From Pandoraea nosoerga (lineage in GTDB: Bacteria; Pseudomonadota; Gammaproteobacteria; Burkholderiales; Burkholderiaceae), in NCBI RefSeq assembly GCF_902459585.1, contig NZ_CABPSC010000007.1, forward strand, positions 165,371 to 229,370: a stretch of DNA of 64,000 bases, in the 5' to 3' direction. The position numbers and the translations under genes were made by a program. Shown piece after piece: positions 45,167 through 54,183 of the stretch (the first letter of the stretch is position 1; each line of letters starts with the position of its first letter). The notes under the pieces were generated by a model, which was not told where the DNA came from, ran no database searches, and saw nothing but the letters and a program-made list of their open reading frames with translations.

Positions 45167-46126
45167 CTACGAGGCGAGGTCCGTGAGAACGGGCGTGAGC
45201 GCTTCGCGCGCGACGAACTCGAAGCGGGTGCCGTGGGCGTCGCGACACAGACGTCCGGCGCTCGGGAACGGGAAATGCGCCGGAATCACCAACGTGGGCT
45301 GGTTGGCGTGGCGTTCGACAAAGGCGGTGCGCGTTGCGGCCGATTTCGCCGGATCGTCGCAGAACCGCGTGCTCAACGCCGGGTGACGGCATTGCAGCGG
45401 CGAGTGGAAGAGGTCGCCGCTGAGGATCGCACGATCGTCCCCGCTCTCGATCACGACACACACGTGACCCGGCGAATGTCCTGGCGTTGGCATCAGCCGG
45501 ACTTCGCCGGTGATCCGGTGATCGCCCCGGACGATGTCGGCCAGGCCGGCGTCGAGGATCGGCGCGATGCTGTCGGCCATGTAATCGCCCGTTCGCGCGA
45601 TGCCCGGCGCTGCGCCATCGCCTTGCCAGAAATCGAGCTCGGCATCGACAAACAGGTAACGCGCGTTGGGAAAGCTCGGTTGCCAGCGCCCGTCCACCAT
45701 CCGTGTATTGCCGCCCACGTGATCGACATGGAAGTGGGTGCAGACGACCGTGTCGACGCACTCGGGCGGCGTCCCGCTGGCAGCGAGCCTGTCCAGCCAA
45801 CCCAGCGAGGCGTGGTCGAACCCGTGGCGTACCCGTGATTTGCAGTCGCCGACACAGGTATCGACCACGATGATCTTGCCTTCGCTGCGCACGACGAACC
45901 CCTGAATGGCCACCACGAGTCTGTCGGTGAGCTTGTCGAACCACGCGTCGTTCTCACCCGTGCGGATCTCGGCAAGCATGCTGTCGGTCGCATCGGGGAA
46001 AATCTCGCTTAGCGCAAGCAGGGGGGCGCAAGACTCCACCACGACGGTCACCGTTGCGTTTCCGACCTTCATCCCGAAGGTCATCGGCTGCGCAGGCCTG
46101 TCAGATAAATTCGGTGTCGTTTCCAT
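45167..46126 (-). CDS. MBL-fold metallo-hydrolase
   Basis: A 319-residue protein without signal peptide. The zinc motif is 'VCTHFHVDHVGGN', further ligands lie in 'TPGHSPGHVCVVIESG' and 'ILSGDLFHSP', and a final His in 'LVIPAHFPFP'. This order is the quorum-quenching-lactonase/glyoxalase II branch; hydrolysis of a lactone or thioester would suit a degradative cluster. It is the last gene of the minus-strand run, 98 bases behind the porin gene, so co-expression is possible but not certain. Confidence 0.85.
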   Translation of the reverse strand: METTPNLSDRPAQPMTFGMKVGNATVTVVVESCAPLLALSEIFPDATDSMLAEIRTGENDAWFDKLTDRLVVAIQGFVVRSEGKIIVVDTCVGDCKSRVRHGFDHASLGWLDRLAASGTPPECVDTVVCTHFHVDHVGGNTRMVDGRWQPSFPNARYLFVDAELDFWQGDGAAPGIARTGDYMADSIAPILDAGLADIVRGDHRITGEVRLMPTPGHSPGHVCVVIESGDDRAILSGDLFHSPLQCRHPALSTRFCDDPAKSAATRTAFVERHANQPTLVIPAHFPFPSAGRLCRDAHGTRFEFVAREALTPVLTDLAS

Positions 46127-46224
46127 AGGTTGCCTGTTGATGGCACGCAGTCGGTCGGCGCGCCTCGAGTTGACGTGGTGTCGGTATGTCCGCCGATTCC
46201 AGGGACAAGCCCATTCGTCGCCGC

Positions 46225-47349
46225 TCAGAACCGGTGTCGAATTCCCGCGACCACGGCGGTCTGCTGCTTGTTGCTCGACGGCGCGGAGGCGAGGAACAAG
46301 ACGGCCGTGGCGAGCGAGCCCGACGCCTTCACGTAATTAACGTAGGCGTAAATATCGGTCCGCTTCGACAGGAAGTAGTCGGCGCTCAGTTGTCCCTGAT
46401 TCCAGTGCGATGTTGCGTCGATGCCGCCGTAACGGCCCAGCGAATAGACGTAAGCGGCCGACAACGCGAGCGCCGGGGTGACGTGATGGACGACGGTGAG
46501 GTCGAAATTGTTGATATGCAGGCGGGTGCCGTCGAGGTACGCGTACCGGACATCGGACACGATGCCACCGACGTGCGTCTTGCCGAACGCGTACTGCGCG
46601 CCGCCGGCCACCACGCGCTGCCGCTCCACGCCGACGCTGGCATTCACCGGACTGGTGTGAAACAGCTGGAATGCCCCGCCCGAGTAATCGTCGCTCACGG
46701 CGCCCGACGGGTTCGCCGTGCCGGGCCGGTCGATAGTCAGGTAGGTCACGGCATATCGCTGACTACCCCAGACGTAATTGACGCCGGCGCTAAAGGCCCG
46801 GTTTTGCTGGAAGGCGCCCGCCTTGTTGCTGAACGCATACATCGATTCGAACTCGAGGCCGTTCCATTCCGGACTCCTGTACTTGACGGAATTGCTATAG
46901 CGGAAGTTGCCTTCGATGTTGTCGTTGCTGCCGATGCTCGTTGCCAGGCCCGGCCCCATGGACTGTGGTTCGATGCGATCCAGGTAGTCCCACAACACGT
47001 CGTATTGCCGGCCCGCCGTGAGCGTGCCGTATGTCCTGCTCGACAGCCCCACAAACGCCTGCCGCCCGAACATCCGGCCACCCTGGCCGAACTTGCCCTG
47101 ATTGATGTCGAACCCATTTTCCAACGTGGCGATGGTGGACCACCCGCCGCCGAGGTTCTCGTTGACGCGGAACCCCAGCCGGTTGTTCTGATTCGCCCCG
47201 CTCACGAGCTGGACGGCCGAACTACCCGACTGGTTGCTGAAGTAGCCGATGCCGTCGGAAATGACGCCGTAGATGGTGAACGACGTCTGCGCCAGCACGG
47301 GCGCCGAAACACTCATGAAAGCCGCGAGACATCCAAACCTGAGTTTCAT
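46225..47349 (-). CDS. Gram-negative general porin (OmpC/Omp32-like)
   Basis: A 374-residue outer-membrane beta-barrel. Residues 1-20 are a signal peptide ending Ala-Gln-Ala-type ('RFGCLAAFMSVSAPVLAQ'), followed by the typical start 'SFTIYGVISDGIGYFSN' and the porin pattern 'RLGFRVNENLGGGWSTIATL'. The last residues 'VVAGIRHRF' end in Phe, required for assembly. Porins of this type in beta-proteobacteria are often encoded with the pathway whose substrate they admit. Start at ATG 47349. Confidence 0.92.
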   Translation of the reverse strand: MKLRFGCLAAFMSVSAPVLAQTSFTIYGVISDGIGYFSNQSGSSAVQLVSGANQNNRLGFRVNENLGGGWSTIATLENGFDINQGKFGQGGRMFGRQAFVGLSSRTYGTLTAGRQYDVLWDYLDRIEPQSMGPGLATSIGSNDNIEGNFRYSNSVKYRSPEWNGLEFESMYAFSNKAGAFQQNRAFSAGVNYVWGSQRYAVTYLTIDRPGTANPSGAVSDDYSGGAFQLFHTSPVNASVGVERQRVVAGGAQYAFGKTHVGGIVSDVRYAYLDGTRLHINNFDLTVVHHVTPALALSAAYVYSLGRYGGIDATSHWNQGQLSADYFLSKRTDIYAYVNYVKASGSLATAVLFLASAPSSNKQQTAVVAGIRHRF

Positions 47350-47482
47350 ATGAATCACCCGTATCGTTATCGAGTTGGGGGGCATGACGCCGCCAGGCGA
47401 TGGCGGGAAAGCATGGATCTATATGTAAGTAGTACTAATCGACGCTCGAATGGATGTACCGCGCACGCGAGTTCCTGGCGTT

Positions 47483-48721
47483 TCAGATCGGCTTTCCTTC
47501 GCTAGACGACCAGTTACGCATCAATGTGTTGCTTGGCAAGCTCTCGCCGAGAAGCTTGCGCGACGCTTCGATGCCGGCGACCGGCAGGCCTGCCGGGTCC
47601 AGCAGGCCGATCTGCACCAGTACGCTCGCCTGATCCCAATAGATATGCTCGTTGTACAGCTTGTCGCCGCGAAAGCAGATGACGGCGAGCATGGCCACTT
47701 CGATGTATTTGCCTGTCGGCTCCACGCCGGGCAGCATCCAGTCGATCTCGCGGTCGTGCGTCGCGCAAAAGATGAACTCGTCGACGATACGGTCGGCGCC
47801 GATGGTTCGCGAAATCGGAATGAAGCGCGTATCGGCGGGGTTCGCGTGCACGAAGTGGTACTTGTAGAACCGCTTGAGCTCGTCGTGCCCCACGCCGCCG
47901 GTCATTGTCGGGATGTGGTTGACGTAAGGCGCATTGACCATGGTGGGCATGATCGCGTCGACGTCGCGTGACTCGAACTCGTGATAGCAATGCAGTTCCC
48001 ACAGGGCATTGAGGTCATACACGGGGCCCAGCACCTTGCGAAGCAGGGCGATGGTGCGCGAATACGCCATGATCGACGCGGGCTTGTTGTAGTGCTCGCG
48101 CTCGGGCGTCGCGAACGCGTGATCGCAGTCCGCATAGACATAGTGCTCGATCTGCGGGTTCTCCGACAGCGCGGCGATGACGGTCTCGCGCACCGGTGGC
48201 GGCGAGAGGGCATCGTTCTCGGCGAAGTGAAAGACCATGGGGCAGCGGATCTGCGGCACTTCGTTCAGGAAAGCTTCCAGGCCCACGCCGTAATAGCTCA
48301 CGGCGCAGTCGATATCCGTCGCTGCCGCGGCCAGCATGGCCAGTTTCCCGCCCAGGCAGTAGCCGACCGCGCCGATCTTTCCGATTTGCTGCGGCACGGC
48401 GCGCAGCGCCTTGAGGGTCGCGCCGATATCTTCGACGGCTTTGCCGAGGTCTAGGCGTTCATTGAAATCGAGGGCGCGTGCGAAATCTTCTTCGCCGTAC
48501 CCGAGCACGGTGCCGGGGGCCATGCGCCAGAACAGATCGGGCACCACGACCACATAACCTTCCTGCGCGAACCGGTCGGCCATCTCCTTCATGAAAGCGT
48601 TGATGCCGAAGATTTCCTGCAACAGGATCAGGCCCGGTCCCTTACCCTGCTTCGGGGTCGCGAGGTAGGCCGAAAACGACTTCCCGTTCCCGGCCGCGAT
48701 TTCGATGGTTTGTCCAGCCAT
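47483..48721 (-). CDS. Dienelactone hydrolase fused to an NTF2/SnoaL-like domain
   Basis: A 412-residue cytosolic fusion. Residues 1-225 are a dienelactone-hydrolase-type alpha/beta hydrolase: nucleophile Cys in 'GAVGYCLGGKLAMLA', acid in 'VFHFAENDALSPPP', His in 'YADCDHAFATPERE'. Residues 240-405 are an NTF2-like barrel ('DVDAIMPTMVNAPYVNHIP', 'PISRTIGADRIVDEFIF', 'WMLPGVEPTGKYIEVAMLAV'), a fold used by SnoaL cyclases and many small hydratases. The fusion suggests two successive steps on one ring-cleavage or lactone intermediate. ATG 48721 has an AGGAG-like site upstream ('aaaggagaacctc'). I know related fusions only as uncharacterised proteins. Confidence 0.82.
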   Translation of the reverse strand: MAGQTIEIAAGNGKSFSAYLATPKQGKGPGLILLQEIFGINAFMKEMADRFAQEGYVVVVPDLFWRMAPGTVLGYGEEDFARALDFNERLDLGKAVEDIGATLKALRAVPQQIGKIGAVGYCLGGKLAMLAAAATDIDCAVSYYGVGLEAFLNEVPQIRCPMVFHFAENDALSPPPVRETVIAALSENPQIEHYVYADCDHAFATPEREHYNKPASIMAYSRTIALLRKVLGPVYDLNALWELHCYHEFESRDVDAIMPTMVNAPYVNHIPTMTGGVGHDELKRFYKYHFVHANPADTRFIPISRTIGADRIVDEFIFCATHDREIDWMLPGVEPTGKYIEVAMLAVICFRGDKLYNEHIYWDQASVLVQIGLLDPAGLPVAGIEASRKLLGESLPSNTLMRNWSSSEGKPI

Positions 48722-48786
48722 GAGGTTCTCCTTTCGATAGGTGAAATCGATTCGGCGAGTCCAAATCGATGAATCGGGTCGACCGG

Positions 48787-49506
48787 TCAGCCGCTGCCGG
48801 CCAGTTGTCGCAGCACCGCGCTCCTGTCCGTGGCGAGGCCCGAGGCGATCGCCTTGGCCATGTCGCCGACATAGACATCCTCGGTGCCGTCGACGAGCGC
48901 GGCCAGTGTGGCGAGCACGACTTCGGAGGGCGCGAGCTTGGGCATGTCGCCCACGTCTCGCGACATATCGGTGTCAATCGCGCCGGGCATGACGGCGAGC
49001 ACGCGCACGCCGTGCGCGCGAAGTTCGGCGCGCATGCCCTCGGTCATGCGCAGGGCGGCGGCCTTGGAGGCGCTCAGTGACGTCATCGCCGGCAATGTGG
49101 CGCGGGCCAGAATCGACAGAACATTGACGAGCGCGCCGCCATTGCGCTTGAGCGCCGGGGCGAATGCCAGCGTCATGTTCAGCGTCCCGAAGTAGTTCAC
49201 TGCCATTTCCGCATGGGCGGCCTCCAGGTGGCCTGCCCGGAACGGCGGCACGATCCGGTTGATGCCGGCGTTGTTGATCAGCAAATTGACGTCGCCGGCA
49301 AGGTTTGCGGCGCGCGCGACGTCGGCGGCACGCGTGACATCCAGCGTTACCGGTACGACGCGCTTGTCGTTCCGCGGCAACAGCGCGACATCGCGCGCGC
49401 CGGCATAGACCTTGCGCGCGCCCTGCGCGAGCAGCGTTTGCACGAAACAGGCGCCAACGCCGCGATTGGCGCCGGAGACAAAGGCCACGGATCCTTCGAC
49501 TTGCAT
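48787..49506 (-). CDS. Short-chain dehydrogenase/reductase family protein without the catalytic Tyr
   Basis: A 239-residue cytosolic Rossmann protein. The cofactor motif 'VSGANRGVGACFVQTLL' and 'LLINNAGINRI' are intact. In the active-site segment 'AMTSLSASKAA' the Lys is present (Lys148) but position 144, normally Tyr in YxxxK, is Leu; a Ser sits at 131. So it may not catalyse the usual oxidoreduction, or may do other chemistry such as dehydration or act as a partner subunit. It is 24 bases behind the DUF35 gene. Confidence 0.85.
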   Translation of the reverse strand: MQVEGSVAFVSGANRGVGACFVQTLLAQGARKVYAGARDVALLPRNDKRVVPVTLDVTRAADVARAANLAGDVNLLINNAGINRIVPPFRAGHLEAAHAEMAVNYFGTLNMTLAFAPALKRNGGALVNVLSILARATLPAMTSLSASKAAALRMTEGMRAELRAHGVRVLAVMPGAIDTDMSRDVGDMPKLAPSEVVLATLAALVDGTEDVYVGDMAKAIASGLATDRSAVLRQLAGSG

Positions 49507-49530
49507 GTCATGTCCTCGCAGTTTCGGGGG

Positions 49531-49833
49531 TCAGGTGCGCTCGGCCACGATGGCGCCGGCGGAATCGACCGTCAGACGGACCACGTCACCCGCATGGAGC
49601 GCGGCGGCCGAGCGCGCAATGACGACCGGGCCGGCCACGCTCAGGACGCTTGCGAGATGCAAGGGCGCCGCGTTGGGCAGGCCGACGCGTTGGCGTACAA
49701 CGGTAGTCTCCGCGACGGTCCCCACGCCGAGCGGCACGCTTTGCCAATCGGCGCCGCCGCAGTTCGGGCAGAAGTAGCGCGCGGGAAAGAGCGTGTGATT
49801 GCACGCAGTGCACTGAAATGCCGACAACGTCAT
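49531..49833 (-). CDS. DUF35 zinc-ribbon/OB-fold protein, thiolase partner
   Basis: A 100-residue protein. Residues 5-35 hold the zinc-ribbon 'FQCTACNHTLFPARYFCPNC' and the rest an OB fold ('VAETTVVRQRVGLPNAAPLH', ending 'LTVDSAGAIVAERT'). Such proteins form complexes with thiolase-like enzymes (as in sterol side-chain retro-aldolases and archaeal thiolases). The start ATG 49833 overlaps the thiolase stop, supporting a physical complex. Confidence 0.88.
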   Translation of the reverse strand: MTLSAFQCTACNHTLFPARYFCPNCGGADWQSVPLGVGTVAETTVVRQRVGLPNAAPLHLASVLSVAGPVVIARSAAALHAGDVVRLTVDSAGAIVAERT

Positions 49834-51023
49834 GACGCTTCTCCTGCTTCTCCCGCTTCTCTCGCTTGTCCCGTAACGCCTTCGAGCACCACGGCATTGC
49901 CGCACATGCCGTAGCGATACTCGACCATGCCGTAGCCGCTCACGACGGCAAGTCGCGCGCCGGCCACCTGGCGCTCGCCGCCGCCGTGCTGCAACTGCGT
50001 GATGGCTTCGACGAGCCCGTGCATCCCGCCCGCGGCCCCCGCCTGTCCCGCGGACAATTGGCCTCCCGATGTGTTGACGTTGAGCTCACGCGCGGCAATG
50101 CGTGCGAGCAGGGCGCGTATGTCGCCGTCGGGCGCGAAGCCGAGCTCGGCAAGCTGAATCAGCGCCATGACCGGGTAGTCGTCGTACACCGAGATCACGT
50201 CCATGTCGCTCGGCGCGACGCCCGCCTGCTGCCAAAGGGCCGGCGCCACGACGGCCAGGGGCGTCGTCAGCCCGTCGCCGGCCTGATGGTCCGTGTTGTA
50301 AAGGCTCTGCAGTGCGCGAATACGCACACTGCGCGTACCGCGGACCAAGTCGGCGCGTGCGACGATGATGGCGTTGGCGCCGCAGACCACCGGCACACAG
50401 TCGAGGCGTCTCAATGGATCCGCGACGAGCGGTGCTTCCAGGTAGTCCGCGAGCGTCATCGGGTCGCGGTACACGGCATTGGGGTTTTGCGCTGCCCATG
50501 CACGCTGCGCCACGCACAGTGCGCCGTAGTCGTGCGGGCTCAGATCGAACCGGCGGGCGTGGCGCTGCGTGAGCATCGCGAACACGGCATTGGGCCCGCC
50601 CGTCTCCAGCGGTCTGAGCAAATTGCGCGTCGTCAGGTTGTAGTGATCGACCAGTTGCCTGAAGTCGGACGTTTCAAAGCGGTCGCCGCAGAGCAGCGCG
50701 ACGACGTTCGCGTCCCCGCACTGGATCGCCCGCGCCGCGTGCTGGAGCATGTTGATGGCGCTTGCGCCGCCATGGCAGTCGTCCATGCACCAGCGCGGGC
50801 TCAGTCCCAGCCGCCATGCCATGTCCACGGCATGGTCGGGGGCGAGGGTGAATGCGGCAACGCCCAGGCCATCGACGTCCTTGGCGGAGAAGCCCGACTG
50901 GGCGAGCACCCGGGAGAACGCGTCGGCGAGCAGATCGCCGGTGGAGCTTTCCGGGGCGCGTCGTCGATACGGAACCTCGGCGCCGGCGGCAATCAGCACG
51001 CCGCTGAAATCACGGGGTGTCAT
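49830..51023 (-). CDS. Thiolase-like protein (SCP2-thiolase/lipid-transfer type)
   Basis: A 397-residue protein with the thiolase double fold. The first half has 'SRVLAQSGFSAKDVDGLGVA' and a Cys in 'WCMDDCHGGASAINML'; the second half 'ISVYDDYPVMALIQLAELGF' and 'LSAGQAGAAGGMHGLVEAIT', with a His in GGMHG and a C-terminal 'YGMCGNAVVLEGV'. This spacing is that of the non-decarboxylating SCP2-thiolase group, which includes both true thiolases and DUF35-dependent retro-aldolases of sterol side-chain breakdown. Which activity applies is not decidable by eye. It starts one base after the MFS stop and overlaps the DUF35 gene. Confidence 0.85.
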   Translation of the reverse strand: MTPRDFSGVLIAAGAEVPYRRRAPESSTGDLLADAFSRVLAQSGFSAKDVDGLGVAAFTLAPDHAVDMAWRLGLSPRWCMDDCHGGASAINMLQHAARAIQCGDANVVALLCGDRFETSDFRQLVDHYNLTTRNLLRPLETGGPNAVFAMLTQRHARRFDLSPHDYGALCVAQRAWAAQNPNAVYRDPMTLADYLEAPLVADPLRRLDCVPVVCGANAIIVARADLVRGTRSVRIRALQSLYNTDHQAGDGLTTPLAVVAPALWQQAGVAPSDMDVISVYDDYPVMALIQLAELGFAPDGDIRALLARIAARELNVNTSGGQLSAGQAGAAGGMHGLVEAITQLQHGGGERQVAGARLAVVSGYGMVEYRYGMCGNAVVLEGVTGQAREAGEAGEAS

Positions 51024-51024
51024 A

Positions 51025-52359
51025 TCAATGCCCCTGCCGCTGGCTTCGGCGCGTGGTTTCCCGCGTGAACAGCAGGGAGACGACTGTGACGGAACCGAGG
51101 AACATCATCAGCAGCGCAATTGGCCAGGCGGCGTGGTAATGAGACAGCAGGGCGGTCGCGATCAGCGGCGACAGGCCGCCGGCAAACACCGATGCGACCT
51201 CGTGCCCGAGCGCCATGCCCGAATAGCGGACTTCGGTGCTGAACAATTCGCCCATCAAGCTGGGTTGGGTGCCGATCATCGCGCCGTGGCATACCGCGTT
51301 GCCAATCATGAACGCGAGCCAGATCAGCGCGGGGGTATGGGTGTCGAGCAGCCAGAAAAAGGGGAATGCCATCAGTACGAAGCCCAGCGCGCCGGTCATA
51401 TACACCGGCTTTCGGCCCCAGCGGTCGGACAGTCGGCCCCACAAGGGAATCGTGAACAGTTCGGCGATCATCGATACGATCAGGCCGCCGAGCATGATCT
51501 CGTTGGGCACGCCGATGAATTTCCCGTAGACCAGCGCGAACGCAACGACAATGTACGAGCCGCCGTTCTCGGCCACGCGCAGTCCCATGGCCATCAGAAT
51601 TTCCCTGGGGTGTTTGCGAATGACGTCGAGCAGCGGCGCACGCACGGTCTTGCCGGCCGCTTCCGCCTTCGAAAACTCCGTGCTTTCCGGCAGGCGCGAC
51701 CGGATGTACACACCCACGCCGAAGATGACGATGGAGAGCACGAACGGGATGCGCCAGCCCCAGGCCATGAATGCGTCCTTCGGCAGCATTTGCACGGCGT
51801 AGAAAACGGCGGCGGAGAGCACGAAGCCGCCGCCCACGCCGATCTGGCTCCACGACGCGTAGTAGCCGCGTTTGTCCGCAGGCGCGGACTCGCTGATCAT
51901 CAACACGCCGCCTCCCCACTCACCGCCGGCCGCAATGCCTTGCAGAATGCGCAGCACGATGAGCATCACCGGCGACCAGAAGCCCGCCTGCGCGTAGGTG
52001 GGCAGCAGGCCGATCAGGAACGTGGCTCCTCCCATGATGGAAAGCGTCCAGACCAGCGCGCCCTTGCGCCCGAACTTGTCGCCGATGTGGCCGAAGAGCA
52101 CGCCGCCCAGCGGCCGGGCGGCAAAGCCGATGGCAAAGCCGGCGAATGCTGCCAGGGTGCCGAGAAGCGGGTCGGTCCCCTTTGGAAAGAACAGATCGCC
52201 GAAGACCAGCGCCGCGGCGGTGCTGTACAGAAAGAAGTCGTACCACTCCAGTGCATTGCCGATCACCGAAGCGAACACAATGCGCCGAAGCGATCGGTCG
52301 TCCATGTTGGCCACCGTCCCGCCTGATTCCGGGCCGCTATACGTTTGCGTGCTTGCCAT
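51025..52359 (-). CDS. MFS metabolite:H+ symporter (MHS family)
   Basis: A 444-residue twelve-helix inner-membrane symporter. 'SVIGNALEWYDFFLYSTAAA' in helix 1, 'GHIGDKFGRKGALVWTLSIM' in loop 2-3 and 'ILQGIAAGGEWGGGVLMISE' are MHS-family hallmarks shared with proline/betaine, citrate and alpha-ketoglutarate permeases. Within this cluster it should bring in the substrate acid. ATG 52359 follows an AGGAG site ('aggagcttcag'). Confidence 0.92.
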   Translation of the reverse strand: MASTQTYSGPESGGTVANMDDRSLRRIVFASVIGNALEWYDFFLYSTAAALVFGDLFFPKGTDPLLGTLAAFAGFAIGFAARPLGGVLFGHIGDKFGRKGALVWTLSIMGGATFLIGLLPTYAQAGFWSPVMLIVLRILQGIAAGGEWGGGVLMISESAPADKRGYYASWSQIGVGGGFVLSAAVFYAVQMLPKDAFMAWGWRIPFVLSIVIFGVGVYIRSRLPESTEFSKAEAAGKTVRAPLLDVIRKHPREILMAMGLRVAENGGSYIVVAFALVYGKFIGVPNEIMLGGLIVSMIAELFTIPLWGRLSDRWGRKPVYMTGALGFVLMAFPFFWLLDTHTPALIWLAFMIGNAVCHGAMIGTQPSLMGELFSTEVRYSGMALGHEVASVFAGGLSPLIATALLSHYHAAWPIALLMMFLGSVTVVSLLFTRETTRRSQRQGH

Positions 52360-52467
52360 CTGAAGCTCCTCCTGGTGCACCTGTCGATGCACGCGTATGG
52401 GGACGTGCGCGCCGTATCGTTGGCCGATGTGAGTGCACGGCGCCGTCGGGGTGGGAAATCCGGGCGA

Positions 52468-54093
52468 TCACGAGCGTCTGAGGCGGTATCCCGATGAGTC
52501 GAGATCCCACGTCGACGCGCTCACGCCGCGTTCGCGCAGCTTGAATTTCTGAATCTTTCCGTTCTCGGTTTTCGGCAGGTCCGGCACGATGTCGAGGAAG
52601 CGGGGCACCGCGAAGTAGGGCAGTCTCGGTTCGCAGTAGCGAATCAGCTCGAGAGGATCGATGGTGTGGCCGGCGCACGGCACGACCGCTGCCATCACCT
52701 CGTCCTCCGCGAGCGCCGACTGCACGGCAAAGACGGCCGCGGTTTCGACACTCGGATGACTGAGCAGGACCTGTTCGACTTCGAAGGAGGAGACGTTTTC
52801 GCCGCGGCGTCGGATGGCGTCCTTGAGCCGATCGACAAAGCGGAAATAGCCGTCCTCGCTTCGTATGACGCGATCGCCGGTGTGGAACCAAAGATTGCGC
52901 CACGCTTCGACGGTCTTGTCGGGCATGCCGTGATAGCCGCTGGCAAAGGCAAACGGCTCGTTGGCGCGCAGGATCAGTTCCCCGGGTTCGCCGTCGGGCA
53001 CGGGCATGTCGTTTTCATCGACGACACGCGCCTCGAAACCTGCGGCGAGGCGGCCCATGAAGCCCGCGCGCTGCGCGCTCACGTCGCCGCCGATCACACT
53101 GTTGGTCTCGGTGGAACCGAATCCGTCGATCAGCGCAATGCCGCAGCGCTGCGTGAACTCCCGATGGAAGTTCGCGGGCACGCCGGGAGCGAGCGCCACG
53201 CGCACGTTGTGTTGTCGCTCGTTGGCGCACGCCGGGCGACCGAGCAGGATCGGCACCATCGCCCCGAGCACGTAAGTGACCGTAGCGCCGGTGTCGACCA
53301 GCGAGTCGAAGAATCCGCTCGCGGAGAAGCGGCGGTCGACGACCTGCATGGCGTCGAGAATCAGGGCCTGGAAGAACGTATTGAGCGCGTTGGTGTGAAA
53401 CAGCGGCAAACAGGTGTAGAGAACGTCGCCCTTGACGATGCCGAGATCGCCGCCGGTATTCCGGCCCCACCAGTAGAACTGAGCGTGCGGGCATACGACG
53501 CCCTTCGAGACGCCGGACGTGCCCGACGTGTAAAGAATCGCGAACGGATCGCCGTCGGTCAGCGCGGCCGCCGGGATCGCGTCCCCCAGGGGCGGCACCG
53601 GCCTCGTGGGCCAGGCCGGGGCGAGCGCGCCCGGCATTGGATCGTCGATGAGCCAGATCTCCTCCAAGCGCAAGTCATCGACATCGAGCGCGTTGACCGA
53701 ATCGGCCAACGAGGCCTCGGCGATGAGAAGTCGCGCGCCGCTGTTGCGCAGGATGTGCGCGAGCTGAAACCCGCGTGAGGCCGTGTTGATGGGGACGGCC
53801 ACGGCACCGAGCCACGCGCAGCCGAGCACCATTTCGATGAATTCCACGCGGTTTCCGCACAGCAGCGCAACGTGGTCTCCGCGCCCGATGCCGCGCGCCG
53901 CGAGCGTGCCGGCGCGGCGCGCGGCAATGGAGATGGCGTCTGCGCCGGTCAATGTCGTCTTGCGGTCGGAGAACAGCGGCGCGCCGGGATTTCTCGCAGC
54001 GCGCGCACACAGAAGTGCCGGCAGTGTATGTCTCGCGCCTTGCGCTTGCGTCGCGGCGTTGGCCTGCGCGACGATCGTTTCAATACATCCCAT
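52468..54093 (-). CDS. AMP-forming acyl-CoA ligase
   Basis: A 541-residue ANL-superfamily enzyme. Motifs in order: P-loop-like 'FAILYTSGTSGVSKGVV', 'LIDGFGSTETNSVIGG', 'LWFHTGDRVIRSEDGYFRFV', 'DAIRRRGENVSSFEVEQVLL' and the terminal catalytic Lys in 'LPKTENGKIQKFKLRE'. It resembles caiC/fatty-acid-like ligases; a carboxylic acid would be activated to its CoA thioester. First gene of the eight-gene run and divergent from the LysR gene by 90 bases. Confidence 0.92.
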   Translation of the reverse strand: MGCIETIVAQANAATQAQGARHTLPALLCARAARNPGAPLFSDRKTTLTGADAISIAARRAGTLAARGIGRGDHVALLCGNRVEFIEMVLGCAWLGAVAVPINTASRGFQLAHILRNSGARLLIAEASLADSVNALDVDDLRLEEIWLIDDPMPGALAPAWPTRPVPPLGDAIPAAALTDGDPFAILYTSGTSGVSKGVVCPHAQFYWWGRNTGGDLGIVKGDVLYTCLPLFHTNALNTFFQALILDAMQVVDRRFSASGFFDSLVDTGATVTYVLGAMVPILLGRPACANERQHNVRVALAPGVPANFHREFTQRCGIALIDGFGSTETNSVIGGDVSAQRAGFMGRLAAGFEARVVDENDMPVPDGEPGELILRANEPFAFASGYHGMPDKTVEAWRNLWFHTGDRVIRSEDGYFRFVDRLKDAIRRRGENVSSFEVEQVLLSHPSVETAAVFAVQSALAEDEVMAAVVPCAGHTIDPLELIRYCEPRLPYFAVPRFLDIVPDLPKTENGKIQKFKLRERGVSASTWDLDSSGYRLRRS

Positions 54094-54183
54094 GTCTCGA
54101 TACCCCTTCGATGAATGTGAAGGAGTCTAGAAATGGGTAACATATCCGTCAAATGCATCGTAAATATCATTACCATAAGTGCC
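54094..54183. promoter_or_regulatory. Divergent control region of ligase operon and LysR gene
   Basis: This 90-base AT-richer gap must hold both promoters. ATGGGTAA (54132) and TTACCAT (54170) form near-inverted arms, and GTCAAATGCATCGTAAA lies between. It is a candidate LysR binding region; exact T-N11-A boxes cannot be fixed by eye. Confidence 0.45.
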
